39,945 bases of DNA from Planctomycetaceae bacterium (GCA_012719125.1 JAAYAY010000333.1:1-39945), one strand, 5' to 3'. Numbered from the stretch's first letter, positions 30,682 to 39,619 are shown. Program-made: numbers and translations. Notes: generated by a model not told the origin, from the sequence alone.

Positions 30682-32133
30682 TTGTTTAGCTGGTTGGCCA
30701 ATCTGGTAGGCAAGTCGCGGCACCGTGACCGTCATCCGCATCGACTGCCGGGGCGACTGCTGGCCCGCTACGATGCGGCCGCCTTCAATGACGACAACCG
30801 TCGGCACTGGGCGGGTGCCGATGGGCTGAGTGCCAAGGCAGCCAACAGTCCCGAGGTACGCCGAGTCCTGCGGAACCGGGCCCGATACGAGGTGGCCAAC
30901 AACAGCTACGCGCGGGGCATCATCCTGACGCTGGCCAACGACGTGATCGGCACGGGCCCCAAGCTACAAATGCTCTCGGACGATCCGGAGGCGGATCGGC
31001 GGATCGAGCAGGAGTTTTCGACGTGGGCACGGGCTGTCGGGCTGGCCGAGAAGTTGCGGACGATGCGCATGGCCCGGGCAGAGGATGGCGAGGCGTTTGC
31101 CGTTTTCACGAATAATCCGGCCCTGCCGACGACGATCAAGCTCGATCTGAAATTGGTCGAGGCCGACCAGGTGACGACGCCCGACATGACGGGCTTCGAG
31201 ACCAACCAGGTCGACGGAATCCGCTTCGACTCCCACGGTAATCCGGTCGAGTACCACGTCTTGCGGCAGCATCCGGGCGATCTGGGCGGTGGGACGAATC
31301 TTGACTACGAGCGTGTTCCGGCCGAATCGATGATCCACCTGTTCCGGGCCGATCGTCCCGGCCAAGTACGGGGCGTACCCGACATCATGCCGGCCCTGCC
31401 GTTGTTTGCGCAATTGCGACGCTTTACGCTTGCCGTACTTGCGGCGGCAGAAACGGCGGCCGACTTTGCGGGGATCTTATACACCGACGCACCGGCCGGT
31501 GGCGAAGCCGACTCGGCCGAGCCGTTCGAGCCGATTGAACTGGAACAGCGGGCCCTTTTGACCATGCCCGGCGGCTGGAAGATGGGGCAGTTACATGCCG
31601 AGCAGCCGGCGACGACGTATGCCGAGTTCAAGCGTGAGATCCTCAACGAGATCGCCCGTTGTTTGAACATGCCGTACAACATCGCCGCGGCAAATAGCTC
31701 GGGGTACAACTATGCCTCGGGTCGCTTGGATCATCAGACCTACTACAAGTCAATTTGCGTCGAACAGTCGCATCTCGAGGCCGTTGTTCTCGATCGCATC
31801 CTCGGGGCCTGGCTCAACGAAGCCGTGCTGGTTTCCAATCTCTTGCCACAGTGGATGCGTAGCGTCGTACTTCCCGGACATCAATGGTTCTGGAATTCGC
31901 ACGAGCATGTGGATCCCGCCAAAGAAGCAAATGCCCAAGCGACCCGGCTGACCAGCCACACGACTACCCTTGCCTACGAGTACGCCCGGCAGGGCAAGGA
32001 CTGGGAGGCCGAACTTCGCCAGAGGGCGAAGGAGCAGAAGCTTATGAAGGAGTTGGGGTTGGTGGAGGGGGAAGTCGTACCACAGGAACCTGAAGAGAAA
32101 GAAGAGGAAGCGACACATCGTAGTGCTGCGTGA
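30682..32133 (+). CDS. Lambda-type portal protein
   Basis: A 483-residue protein. The block YDAAAFNDDNRRHWAGADGL (about 25-44), NSYARGIILTLANDVIGTGP (about 74-93) and the later TYAEFKREILNEIARCLNMP with GYNYASGRLDHQTYYKSI are typical of the lambda gpB portal family. Portals form the dodecameric DNA channel at one prohead vertex and dock terminase. It starts with TTG at 30682 or at an upstream TTG (30658). The C-terminus is Glu/Lys-rich. The gene ends 64 nt before the opposing membrane-protein gene. Confidence 0.88.
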   Translation: MFSWLANLVGKSRHRDRHPHRLPGRLLARYDAAAFNDDNRRHWAGADGLSAKAANSPEVRRVLRNRARYEVANNSYARGIILTLANDVIGTGPKLQMLSDDPEADRRIEQEFSTWARAVGLAEKLRTMRMARAEDGEAFAVFTNNPALPTTIKLDLKLVEADQVTTPDMTGFETNQVDGIRFDSHGNPVEYHVLRQHPGDLGGGTNLDYERVPAESMIHLFRADRPGQVRGVPDIMPALPLFAQLRRFTLAVLAAAETAADFAGILYTDAPAGGEADSAEPFEPIELEQRALLTMPGGWKMGQLHAEQPATTYAEFKREILNEIARCLNMPYNIAAANSSGYNYASGRLDHQTYYKSICVEQSHLEAVVLDRILGAWLNEAVLVSNLLPQWMRSVVLPGHQWFWNSHEHVDPAKEANAQATRLTSHTTTLAYEYARQGKDWEAELRQRAKEQKLMKELGLVEGEVVPQEPEEKEEEATHRSAA

Positions 32134-32197
32134 CGAAGCGGTGCGAAAGAACATCGCCCCAACTTCCGTACACCGCAAGCCCCGTCATTGCGCCGGT

Positions 32198-32836
32198 CTA
32201 TACTGTTGGTCCGTGATCAATGCGATAAACAATCAGTCCAGCAAGACCCACGATTGCAGCGAGAAGAGCCAAGCAGCCTGCTAGTATGAGAATGCCAACG
32301 GCCCATTGGCAAATCGTAGCCGTGATGTTCCACGGAGTCATCGGCGACTTATCCAGCAGACGGCCCTTCTTGCACTTCAAGGAGACCCGGCCTTGCTGCA
32401 CCAACACATCATGGTTGGAAATCCAAACCCTACCTGGTCCATCCTCTTCCTCGATGAACGCACACCTGTTGTCCGGTGCGATGTGGAATCGCCAGATCTG
32501 CTTTTCCCAAATACTTCCCCAATAGACATGACCGTAGACAGCCCCCGGGTCGAGGGCATCTGGATCTAGTTCTCGCAAGCCATCGTGATCACGACACCAA
32601 GCTCCGATCGCGTCTCCTTCACAACGTGTGTTTGTGACATCCGTATCGTCAAACTCGACCAGCAAGATTGCCTTCAACGCCCGACTGCCATACCAATTGC
32701 CAAGAACTCCCCGACCGTGGATTTGGCTCCATCGTTTCGCCGCTCGCTCAAATACCTGCTGACGGATTAGGTCCCTCAGCTCGTCTGCCTCGGTCTTTGC
32801 CGAATCGGTGGCCATGTCTGTTCTCAAGTTGTTCAT
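32198..32836 (-). CDS. Membrane-anchored protein of unknown function, opposite strand
   Basis: A 212-residue protein. The first 175 residues are soluble and mixed. The last 35 hold one or two transmembrane helices (WAVGILILAGCLALLAAIVG, then LAGLIVYRI). The ATG at 32836 follows AGGCAGGTG on the minus strand, and 32815 is an alternative start. It sits alone and antisense between portal and capsid genes, with gene-free flanks of 64 and 246 nt, the position of a moron. A lysogenic-conversion or superinfection-exclusion role is possible but only by context. I do not recognise a family. Confidence 0.6.
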   Translation of the reverse strand: MNNLRTDMATDSAKTEADELRDLIRQQVFERAAKRWSQIHGRGVLGNWYGSRALKAILLVEFDDTDVTNTRCEGDAIGAWCRDHDGLRELDPDALDPGAVYGHVYWGSIWEKQIWRFHIAPDNRCAFIEEEDGPGRVWISNHDVLVQQGRVSLKCKKGRLLDKSPMTPWNITATICQWAVGILILAGCLALLAAIVGLAGLIVYRIDHGPTV

Positions 32837-33082
32837 CACCTGCCTGCGTGCCGAGTCACTGACGAAACACTGGGCGAAGCCGTTCTTCGTCAGCCGCATA
32901 TTAGCAGTCAGCGTCCCATTTGTCACGCCTTTTGGGATACGGTGGGCCAGCGTTGACAAGGGCCAATCTCGGGCGATTCAAACCAACACCATTGCTGGCA
33001 GGTGGAAGATACCAACCTGCTAAGGCGACGTGCTCGACTGTCCGCCAGTCGACGCTACAGGACTTCAGAAAGGACAAGCTGT

Positions 33083-35149
33083 ATGCCCAACACCACACCC
33101 CAGCCCGAATTCGTCGCCTTCTTCGCCACACCCATCATCGAGGCGGCGGCAAGCGAAAAGGACCTCCCCCGTTTCTCGATGGTCGCCTACTCGGGCGGCG
33201 TGATGCGGGTCGACGGGTTTCCGCACCCTGTTGTTGTTGACCTGATGGGGCTCGACGTGCCGAGTCAGTCCGTGCCGATCCGACTGGATCACAAGCCGGG
33301 CCAGGGTGTGGGACACACGACGCGGATCGAGGCCCACGAGGGGCAGCTTGTGGCCGAGGGGCTCATCAGCCGTGACACGAGCTCGGCTCGCGATGTCGCC
33401 CGATCGGGATCGAATGGGTTCCCGTGGCAGGCAAGCATTGGCGGGCCGGTGATCGAGGCCCAGTTCGTGCCGGCCGGTGAGCGAGTCGAAGTCAACGGCC
33501 GAACGTTCGAAGGACCACTGCACGTGGTCCGCAAGATGGTGCTCAAAGAGATCAGTTTTGTCGACAGCGGTGCGGACGGTGAAACCAAGGCCGTGATCGC
33601 CGCCCAAGCGAAAGAGGAGAATTCTTCCATGCCGAAGAGCGAAGTGACCGAGCATTCCGAAACCCAGGAAACCACGGCGGTCGAAAGCAACACGAAGCCG
33701 ACCAAGGAAGGGTGGGCTGACGAAGAAACCGTGATTCTGGAGCCCAGTACGACCGGAACCAGTCAAGCGGCCTCCGCCACGACCGAGAACCTCCAGGCGT
33801 CTGCTTCAGCGCATACGTTGGAGGCCCAAGCCGCCGCGACCGACATCCGCAGCCAGCTTCGCAAGGCGGCGGCCGAAGAGACGCGGCGGATTGTGAATAT
33901 CCGCAAGATCTGCAAGGGGCAATTTCCAGTCATCGAAGCCCGGGCGATCGACGAGGGCTGGGACCTGACTCGGTGCGAACTCGAAGTGCTGCGTGCCTCG
34001 CGCCCCGCGGCGCCGGCGGTCCACTCGGCGCCCGATGCGCCCACCCCGCAGGTCTTGGAGGCGGTCGCCCTGTCGGCTTCCGGGGGATCGGGCGCGTTTC
34101 TCGAAGCGTCGTACGGTGCCCAGATCCTGGAAGCAGCCGATCGGCTTCGCGGGATCGGTATCCAGGAGTTCTGCGAACTGGCCAGTGGCTGCCGACTGCC
34201 CCGGTTTCGGTGGGATAGCACGGGTTGGCTTCAGGCCGCCTTCAGTACGACGAGCCTGCCGGGCATTCTCTCCAACGTAGCCAACAAGTCGCTGCTGGAG
34301 GGCTACAACTACATCGAGGACGCCTGGCGACGGATCTGCAAGGTCGCCACCGTCAACGACTTCAAGGAGCACAGCCGCTACCGCATGACCGGCTCGTTCA
34401 AGTTCGAACGGGTCGGCGCCGACGGCGAGCTCAAGCACGGGAAGGTCGACGAACAGAAGTTCGGACAGCGGGCCGATACCCACGGGATCATGTTCGGACT
34501 CACCCGGCAGATGATCATCGACGACGACCTGAGCGCACTGAGCGAGATCCCCCGCCAGATCGGCATGGGTGCGGCCGAGGCGATTTCCGACGCCGTCTGG
34601 GAACTGCTGCTCGCTAACCCCGTGCAGTCCGACGGCAAAGCCTTCTTCGATGCCGATCACAAAAACTACCTGGCCGGCGCCGAAACGGCCCTGTCGGTCG
34701 ACGGATTGACCCAGGCCGAGGTCGCCTTTGCCGAGCAGACCAAGCCCAACGGCCGTCCGCTGGGTGTGCCGGCCCGGCTGCTGCTGGTGCCGACGGCGCT
34801 CAAGGTGGCCGCCCAGCTCTTGATGACCTCGATCAACCTGAACGAGACCACGACCACCGGCAAGCCGAAGCCCCAGGCCAACCCGCACGCGGGCAAGTAC
34901 GAGGTGGTCTCCTCGGTCTACCTGTCCAGTCCCGCCTTTGCCGGCGGCAGCAACAAGGCCTGGTACCTGTGGGCCGATCCGAATCGGCTGCCGACGATCG
35001 AGGTGGCGTTCCTGGGCGGCGTCGACCGGCCCACGATCGAGCGGGCCGACGCCGACTTCAACACCCTGGGGATCCAGTTCCGCGGTTACATCGATTTCGG
35101 TGTGCGGGAACAGGATCACCGCGGGGCGCTGAAGATGAAAGGCGAGTAG
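33083..35149 (+). CDS. Prohead protease-major capsid protein fusion
   Basis: A 688-residue fusion. Residues about 1-170 are a HK97-type prohead serine protease: the catalytic His is in IRLDHKPGQG (about 68-77) and the Ser in PWQASIGG (about 113-120). An acidic Thr/Glu/Ser linker (about 180-260) would act as a scaffolding/delta region. The rest is a gpT-like (Mu-type) major capsid protein with WDSTGWLQAAFSTTSLPGIL, GVPARLLLVPTALK and WYLWADPNRLPTIEVAFLGG. The protease would cut itself off during head maturation. The ATG at 33083 follows AAAGGA, and in-frame extension upstream is unlikely. Long fused protease-capsid genes are known, but the gpT combination is less common. Confidence 0.9.
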   Translation: MPNTTPQPEFVAFFATPIIEAAASEKDLPRFSMVAYSGGVMRVDGFPHPVVVDLMGLDVPSQSVPIRLDHKPGQGVGHTTRIEAHEGQLVAEGLISRDTSSARDVARSGSNGFPWQASIGGPVIEAQFVPAGERVEVNGRTFEGPLHVVRKMVLKEISFVDSGADGETKAVIAAQAKEENSSMPKSEVTEHSETQETTAVESNTKPTKEGWADEETVILEPSTTGTSQAASATTENLQASASAHTLEAQAAATDIRSQLRKAAAEETRRIVNIRKICKGQFPVIEARAIDEGWDLTRCELEVLRASRPAAPAVHSAPDAPTPQVLEAVALSASGGSGAFLEASYGAQILEAADRLRGIGIQEFCELASGCRLPRFRWDSTGWLQAAFSTTSLPGILSNVANKSLLEGYNYIEDAWRRICKVATVNDFKEHSRYRMTGSFKFERVGADGELKHGKVDEQKFGQRADTHGIMFGLTRQMIIDDDLSALSEIPRQIGMGAAEAISDAVWELLLANPVQSDGKAFFDADHKNYLAGAETALSVDGLTQAEVAFAEQTKPNGRPLGVPARLLLVPTALKVAAQLLMTSINLNETTTTGKPKPQANPHAGKYEVVSSVYLSSPAFAGGSNKAWYLWADPNRLPTIEVAFLGGVDRPTIERADADFNTLGIQFRGYIDFGVREQDHRGALKMKGE

Positions 35150-35181
35150 TCTTCGTTTCAATCCCCTTGGAGACACGTTTC

Positions 35182-35421
35182 ATGAATGATCTGCTTCCCC
35201 TCCTGGCCGGCGAGCTTTCGGCCTTCCTCGGTGCGACGGACAAACGCGAGCACCTGATCACTCGCAGTGAAAAGCTGTTCGACGAGTTGATCCAGCCGAT
35301 CGACCTGCCTGGCCCCGACCAGATCATCGATCCGGTGTTGCGTACCGTGATCCGTCCGCTGGTCGGTCGGCTTTACGACGAGATCGTCCGCAAACTGGAG
35401 GCACAAACTCATGCTGCCTGA
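35182..35421 (+). CDS. Unrecognised 79-residue protein
   Basis: An amphipathic, Leu-rich small protein (DLLPLLAGELSAFLGA near the start; DPVLRTVIRPLVGRLYDEIV near the end), with no signal or membrane segment strong enough to call. The ATG at 35182 follows TTGGAG, and it overlaps the next gene by 11 nt. It is part of the head/late operon. Confidence 0.6.
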   Translation: MNDLLPLLAGELSAFLGATDKREHLITRSEKLFDELIQPIDLPGPDQIIDPVLRTVIRPLVGRLYDEIVRKLEAQTHAA

Positions 35422-35734
35422 CTCGCTCATGCCCTATGCACCGGCGGCAGCCATCGTCGCCGGTGTTCTGATGCTGCTCTGGGGGCAGCGTGACCGGATC
35501 ACGGCCATGTTCGGTCGGCTCTGGCCGGCCTGTCCAACCGACGGCGATGCGCCGGCCAGCGACGACGAAGCGGAAATGATGGCGCACGAGGCCTATGCCT
35601 GCCTACGGCGGCTGCTCGCCGAGGTGAAGGATTGCCCCAAAGCCACCGATGCCCTCGAGTTCGTCGTGCTGCCGGCGCTGGTTTCCGGCACGGACGCCCC
35701 ACACTACCAGGTTACGTGGGAGGCCAAGCCATGA
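35411..35734 (+). CDS. Small membrane protein, possible holin-type
   Basis: A 107-residue protein with one N-terminal transmembrane helix (YAPAAAIVAGVLMLLWG, about 9-25), a basic turn, and a soluble C-terminal half with EAYACLRRLLAEV and DALEFVVLPALV. The gene overlaps both neighbours, so it is tightly coupled. A lysis or membrane-insertion role is possible. There is no specific motif to prove it. Confidence 0.6.
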   Translation: MLPDSLMPYAPAAAIVAGVLMLLWGQRDRITAMFGRLWPACPTDGDAPASDDEAEMMAHEAYACLRRLLAEVKDCPKATDALEFVVLPALVSGTDAPHYQVTWEAKP

Positions 35735-36186
35735 AACCGACCACGCTCTTGGCGGCCGGATTGATCGTCGTTGGCCTGGTGGCCGCGTGGCGGCCGACGA
35801 CGCCGAGCCCCGCTCCCATTCCCGAACCGCCGGATGCCGCAACACGGGCGATTCTTGCGCCCGTGACGCAAATCCTTGCCGGCCATCCACAGGAAGCCCG
35901 CCAGCTGGCCGATTTCTATCACGCCGCCGCCGATGTGGTCCGCCGTGACGGCAACGGCGCGAAGGTTGTCAAGACGACGGCCGATCTGCGCGCTTTCGGT
36001 GAGCGGGCCGTGACGCTGCGATTCCAGGGCGTGTTCGCCAAGGTGCCCGGGCTTTCTGACGCGATCCACGGACCGGAAGGTGCACTGGCCCGGCTGTTGG
36101 GACTGGATGTATTGGAGCTTGACCACAGCAAGACGGCCGACGCATTGGAGGCGGTCGCCTGGGCCTGTCAGGAGGCTGTGCGATGA
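35731..36186 (+). CDS. Signal-anchored protein of unknown function
   Basis: A 151-residue protein with a hydrophobic N-terminus (TTLLAAGLIVVGLVAAW) followed by a Pro-rich stretch and a helical soluble domain (QEARQLADFYHAAADVVRR; ALEAVAWACQEAV). It is probably exported or membrane-anchored. The ATG overlaps the previous gene and the stop overlaps the protease gene start. Confidence 0.6.
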   Translation: MKPTTLLAAGLIVVGLVAAWRPTTPSPAPIPEPPDAATRAILAPVTQILAGHPQEARQLADFYHAAADVVRRDGNGAKVVKTTADLRAFGERAVTLRFQGVFAKVPGLSDAIHGPEGALARLLGLDVLELDHSKTADALEAVAWACQEAVR

Positions 36187-37142
36187 CCCCCGTGTTTCAG
36201 ACTCCCCAGCAAATCCGCTCGGCCTACGAAAACGGCCTGCCCGGCTGGCAGTTCGATCCGGACACGATGGACGACCTGATGTTTGACCGGAAGGCGCTGC
36301 TGTTTGGCGAGGCGGCGCCACATCTGGCCGGCGTGGGTAAGGGAAAGATGGCCCTGTTATGGCGGTCGCGGGAGAAGTTCGATCCGGGCGCATTCGGCCG
36401 GGAATCGCAGACGACCGGCGACTGCGTTTCCCACGGCAGCCGCAATGCCCGCGACACGACACGTGCCGTGGAGATCCACATCAAAGGCGAACCGGAAGAG
36501 TACTCCAGACGGGGCGCGACCGAGCCGACCTATGGTGCGAGGGGCCATGGCGGCCAGGGGATGGATCCGGCCCGCGCGGCCCGGTTCGAGGTCGACTTTG
36601 GATTCCTGTTCCGCCAGAAGTATCCGTTTGCCGATCTGTCGCGGTACGACTCGCGGATCGGCGCCGGGTGGGGATCGTCAGGTGTGCCCGAAGAAGTGCA
36701 GGCAGCGTGTCGCGAGCACAACATCGGGCAGTGGATTGCACCAACCAACGTAAACGAAGTCAAGGATCTGCTCTTCTCGGGCTACGCCTTGCACAGCGGG
36801 CAGAGCTTCGGAGTGAAGTCGTCCTCCGACAGACGGGGCATCGCAATCCCAGGCAGCTCCTGGGCCCACGACATGGCCACGGTCGGCTACGACGATACGC
36901 GGGAAGTCTATCCGGTTTGCGTCTTTCTGGTGGCCAACTCATGGGGCCGATGGAATCAGCCACCGAAGGTCTGGCCCGAAGACCGTTATGGCCCGTGGCC
37001 GGAAGGATCGTTCTGGGTGGCCGAGGACGTCTACGCCCGTCACTTCGTGGGCAGCCGATCGATCTTCGCGTATCTGGATGTGGCTGGTTATCCGCAAAAG
37101 AAGCTGCCGGACTATGGGAACCTGACGAACATCTTGGGGTGA
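36183..37142 (+). CDS. Papain-like cysteine peptidase
   Basis: A 319-residue protein with the papain triad in order: TTGDCVSHGSRN (Cys81), SSWAHDMATVGYDD (His229) and VANSWGRWN (Asn252). A Gln just before Cys81 (QTTGDC) would form the oxyanion hole. There is no clear signal peptide. Papain-fold enzymes in phages can be lytic (CHAP-like amidases) or cut proteins; the classical H-then-N order and NSWG block point to a true C1-like peptidase, so peptide substrates are likely. It lies among membrane proteins in the late operon, consistent with host-envelope or head-protein cleavage. Confidence 0.85.
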   Translation: MTPVFQTPQQIRSAYENGLPGWQFDPDTMDDLMFDRKALLFGEAAPHLAGVGKGKMALLWRSREKFDPGAFGRESQTTGDCVSHGSRNARDTTRAVEIHIKGEPEEYSRRGATEPTYGARGHGGQGMDPARAARFEVDFGFLFRQKYPFADLSRYDSRIGAGWGSSGVPEEVQAACREHNIGQWIAPTNVNEVKDLLFSGYALHSGQSFGVKSSSDRRGIAIPGSSWAHDMATVGYDDTREVYPVCVFLVANSWGRWNQPPKVWPEDRYGPWPEGSFWVAEDVYARHFVGSRSIFAYLDVAGYPQKKLPDYGNLTNILG

Positions 37143-37146
37143 GACG

Positions 37147-37683
37147 ATGAAACGATACCTGTTGATTGCACTGATTGTTGTCGGCTGCTACGCGGGCCGG
37201 TTGTCTGCCAACGATCATGACGCGGCCTCGGTCGACCTGGCCGTGGCCACGATCGCCGCCGAACGCGTGCCGGCGCCCCGGCCGCCGCAACCGTATTCCT
37301 GCCCTCGATGTCAGGACACCGGCTGGATTACCCATGGCGACGGTCATCGAACACCGTGTCCCGACTGCAGTGACGGAAGCAGCGGCCCTTACGGCGGCCC
37401 GCTCGATACGCTTCGCGACGCCAAGGACCTGATCCGCAAGGGAAACGATTTGGCCGACCGCAGCAAGGCCCTGCTCGATGCGGCCCAGCGGGACGGCAAG
37501 ATCACCGTGGATGTGCATCTGCCCGACCCGAACGCGCCCGCTGCCGGCTCATGCCCTGGCGGAGTCTGCCCCGCACCGCTGGCAGGCGTACGGAAGCCCG
37601 TAGTTGTGGAGCAACCTACCGTGGGGCAGCAGTGTCCCGGCGGCGTTTGCCAACCGCGTCTCTTATGGAGGTCTCGACGATGA
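37147..37683 (+). CDS. Secreted protein with DnaJ-type Cys motif
   Basis: A 178-residue protein with a signal peptide-like N-terminus (KRYLLIALIVVGCYAGRLSA). It contains CPRCQDTGWITHGDGHRTPCP (CxxC...CxxC, about 52-76), like one zinc knuckle of DnaJ proteins, and two repeated CPGGVC units (about 138 and 163). The rest is low complexity. The Cys at position 14 could be lipidated, but the context is not a clean lipobox. Function unknown; probably exported and metal-binding. It starts 4 nt after the peptidase gene. Confidence 0.65.
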   Translation: MKRYLLIALIVVGCYAGRLSANDHDAASVDLAVATIAAERVPAPRPPQPYSCPRCQDTGWITHGDGHRTPCPDCSDGSSGPYGGPLDTLRDAKDLIRKGNDLADRSKALLDAAQRDGKITVDVHLPDPNAPAAGSCPGGVCPAPLAGVRKPVVVEQPTVGQQCPGGVCQPRLLWRSRR

Positions 37684-38009
37684 GCCATCGGCCGATCGAG
37701 GCCACCGAGTACGTCCTGGGCCATTCGTTGACCTGCCGCCAGTGGCGAGGTTACGCCATCGCAATGGTTCGCGACGCGGTCCTCATGCTCCCCGAAAACC
37801 CTGTGGCGGCCGATCAGGCGGATGATTGGCGCCGTCGCCTGGCCGAGCGTCTGAAGGACCGTGTCCGCCAGCAGCGTGTCGGCAACCCAGTGGTCGTTTT
37901 CATCCTGCTGAATGTGGTTGTGCCGATCGTGGTTCGCCTGGTGATCGAGTGGTGGCTTAACCGAGAGGGGGCCCAAAGCGGGGCAAGCCCGCAGGCCCGA
38001 CCTTCCTAA
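37680..38009 (+). CDS. Small protein with C-terminal membrane helix
   Basis: A 109-residue protein. The N-terminal soluble part has the basic stretch DDWRRRLAERLKDRVRQQR, and the C-terminal helix is VVVFILLNVVVPIVVRLVIE (about 72-91). The ATG overlaps the previous stop. Its position between two membrane proteins fits a holin/spanin-type function, but that is not shown. Confidence 0.6.
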   Translation: MSHRPIEATEYVLGHSLTCRQWRGYAIAMVRDAVLMLPENPVAADQADDWRRRLAERLKDRVRQQRVGNPVVVFILLNVVVPIVVRLVIEWWLNREGAQSGASPQARPS

Positions 38010-38055
38010 GAGCATGCGCGCACGATGCGCATGAACTCCGAATTGAGACTCAAAA

Positions 38056-38322
38056 ATGGTCGATGTTATCCAGCTCTGGTCTCCGCTGATCCAAGGCGGA
38101 TTCGCGGTCTTTGCCCTGCTCTTGTTGGGCGTGAATGTCTGGCTGGTCAAGCAGCTCCTGAAAGTACTCAGGGACAACAGCCAAGTGATCGCCGGCAACA
38201 CGCGGGCCATCGAATCGGTGGCTACGATCTCCAGCGACACCCGGGAGCTGATGCAGGAGATCCGTGACGAACTGTTCAAACGGCCGTGCCTGATGACCGA
38301 GCACGGCAACGACAAACCGTAA
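38056..38322 (+). CDS. Small N-terminal membrane protein with coiled coil
   Basis: An 88-residue protein with one N-terminal transmembrane helix (GFAVFALLLLGVNVWLV, about 15-31) and a helical tail (LLKVLRDNSQVIAGNTRAIE; TRELMQEIRDELF). The architecture fits a holin-associated or spanin-like protein. No specific family recognised. Confidence 0.6.
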   Translation: MVDVIQLWSPLIQGGFAVFALLLLGVNVWLVKQLLKVLRDNSQVIAGNTRAIESVATISSDTRELMQEIRDELFKRPCLMTEHGNDKP

Positions 38323-38367
38323 CCACAGGCTCGCTGCCTGTCTGTCTCACACAAGGAGTAGTGCACC

Positions 38368-38706
38368 ATGGCGGTAAGTTTCATTCATGACGGCCGCTCG
38401 ATCGACTACACGCCCAGCGCCATCGTGGTGGCCGGGGATGTGGTCGTTCAGGGCGACCTGGTCGGCGTGGCCAAGCTCGACATCCCTGCCGGCAGGCAGG
38501 GCGCCCTGGCCGTGACCGGCGTGTTCGACTTTCCCAAGGCGACGGGTGCCGGTACGGCAGTTGCCGCCGGCGCCAGCGTCTACTGGGACGCAGTCGAAAA
38601 GGTGGCCAAGACCGACAGCGAAACGGGCGCCAACAAGCTGATCGGCAAGACGGTGGCTGCCGCAGGCGACGACGATGCAACGGTTCGTGTCCGTCTATCC
38701 CAATGA
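38368..38706 (+). CDS. DUF2190-family capsid-associated protein
   Basis: A 112-residue protein of beta-rich repeats: IDYTPSAIVVAGDVVVQGDL, VGVAKLDIPAGRQGALAVTG, VYWDAVEKVAK, VRVRLSQ. The pattern of a phage DUF2190 protein is clear. Such proteins bind or decorate the capsid. The ATG at 38368 follows AAGGAG. Confidence 0.85.
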   Translation: MAVSFIHDGRSIDYTPSAIVVAGDVVVQGDLVGVAKLDIPAGRQGALAVTGVFDFPKATGAGTAVAAGASVYWDAVEKVAKTDSETGANKLIGKTVAAAGDDDATVRVRLSQ

Positions 38707-38716
38707 TCGGATTACC

Positions 38717-39088
38717 ATGACGAACCTTCTGCAGGAAGCGGCCGAGTGGCTCGGCCGGCAACAACAAAAACACCTGGCCCGGCTGGTCCAGTACCGGCGT
38801 GGCGACACGCGACTGGATCTGCTGGCCACGGTGGGCCGGACGGTGTTCGAGGTCGACTCCGGTACGGGCGTGCTGGAACGGATCGAGTCCCGGGACTATC
38901 TGATCGCCGCGGTTGACCTGGTCTTTGGCGGCCAGGTGAGCGTGCCGCAGCCGGGCGATCAGATCCTCGAAACCAGCGGGCCGGCGACGCTGGTCTACGA
39001 GGTGATGGCGCCGGGCCGGGAGCCGGCCTGGCGTTACTCGGAACCCTATCGTGTGACATTGCGGGTGCATACGAAGCAGGTTTCTTGA
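38717..39088 (+). CDS. Head-tail connector/closure-like protein
   Basis: A 123-residue protein beginning with a helix (TNLLQEAAEWLGRQQQKHLA), followed by beta strands (RLDLLATVGRTVFEVDSG; LETSGPATLVYEVM; YRVTLRVHTKQV). The arrangement fits a small head-closure or stopper protein placed after the capsid gene. It starts 10 nt past the DUF2190 stop. The 102-nt gap that follows contains no feature I can support. Confidence 0.6.
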   Translation: MTNLLQEAAEWLGRQQQKHLARLVQYRRGDTRLDLLATVGRTVFEVDSGTGVLERIESRDYLIAAVDLVFGGQVSVPQPGDQILETSGPATLVYEVMAPGREPAWRYSEPYRVTLRVHTKQVS

Positions 39089-39190
39089 TACCTGAATTGC
39101 TGACGCACGGTAGTACCAGGTGATACCAGGGGAATCCGGGCTTCCGTTGTCAGCCCTCGTCCATTGATGCGCGGGCCCAAGGGGTAACTG

Positions 39191-39619
39191 ATGGCAGTCA
39201 TTGCGGATATCGCCGATGCGGTTGTCGCCGAGCTCAACGCGGGCGATTTCAGCCAGCCGTTCCCTGCGGCGCGCTGTTACCTGCCCAAGTTCGACTTGGC
39301 CGAGATGAAGGACCTGCACGTCACCGTGGTGCCAAGGGGTGTGGCGGTCACGTCAGGCAGCCGCAACCACAACCAGCACGATTACCAGATCGATGTTGCG
39401 GTTCAGAAGAAATTGACCACGGGCGACAACGGCGAGATCGACGCCCTGGTGAGTCTCGTCGACGAGATTGCGGATCGTTTCCGCTTGAAACGGCTCGATA
39501 ACCTTCGGGCGGCCGTGTGGGTAAAAACGCAACATGAGCCCATCTATGCCCAGGAACACCTTGACCAGATGCGGCAGTTCACCAGCGTTATGACATTGAC
39601 GTTCCGGATGATGCGATGA
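39191..39619 (+). CDS. Minor tail/tail-completion-like protein
   Basis: A 142-residue protein with a helix at the start (IADIADAVVAELNAG), beta strands with PRGVAVTSGSRNHNQHDYQI and a C-terminal helix (YAQEHLDQMRQFTSVMTLTF). Length and position after the connector suggest a tail-completion or neck protein. The ATG at 39191 follows GGGGTAACT, and the stop overlaps the next ATG. Confidence 0.6.
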   Translation: MAVIADIADAVVAELNAGDFSQPFPAARCYLPKFDLAEMKDLHVTVVPRGVAVTSGSRNHNQHDYQIDVAVQKKLTTGDNGEIDALVSLVDEIADRFRLKRLDNLRAAVWVKTQHEPIYAQEHLDQMRQFTSVMTLTFRMMR

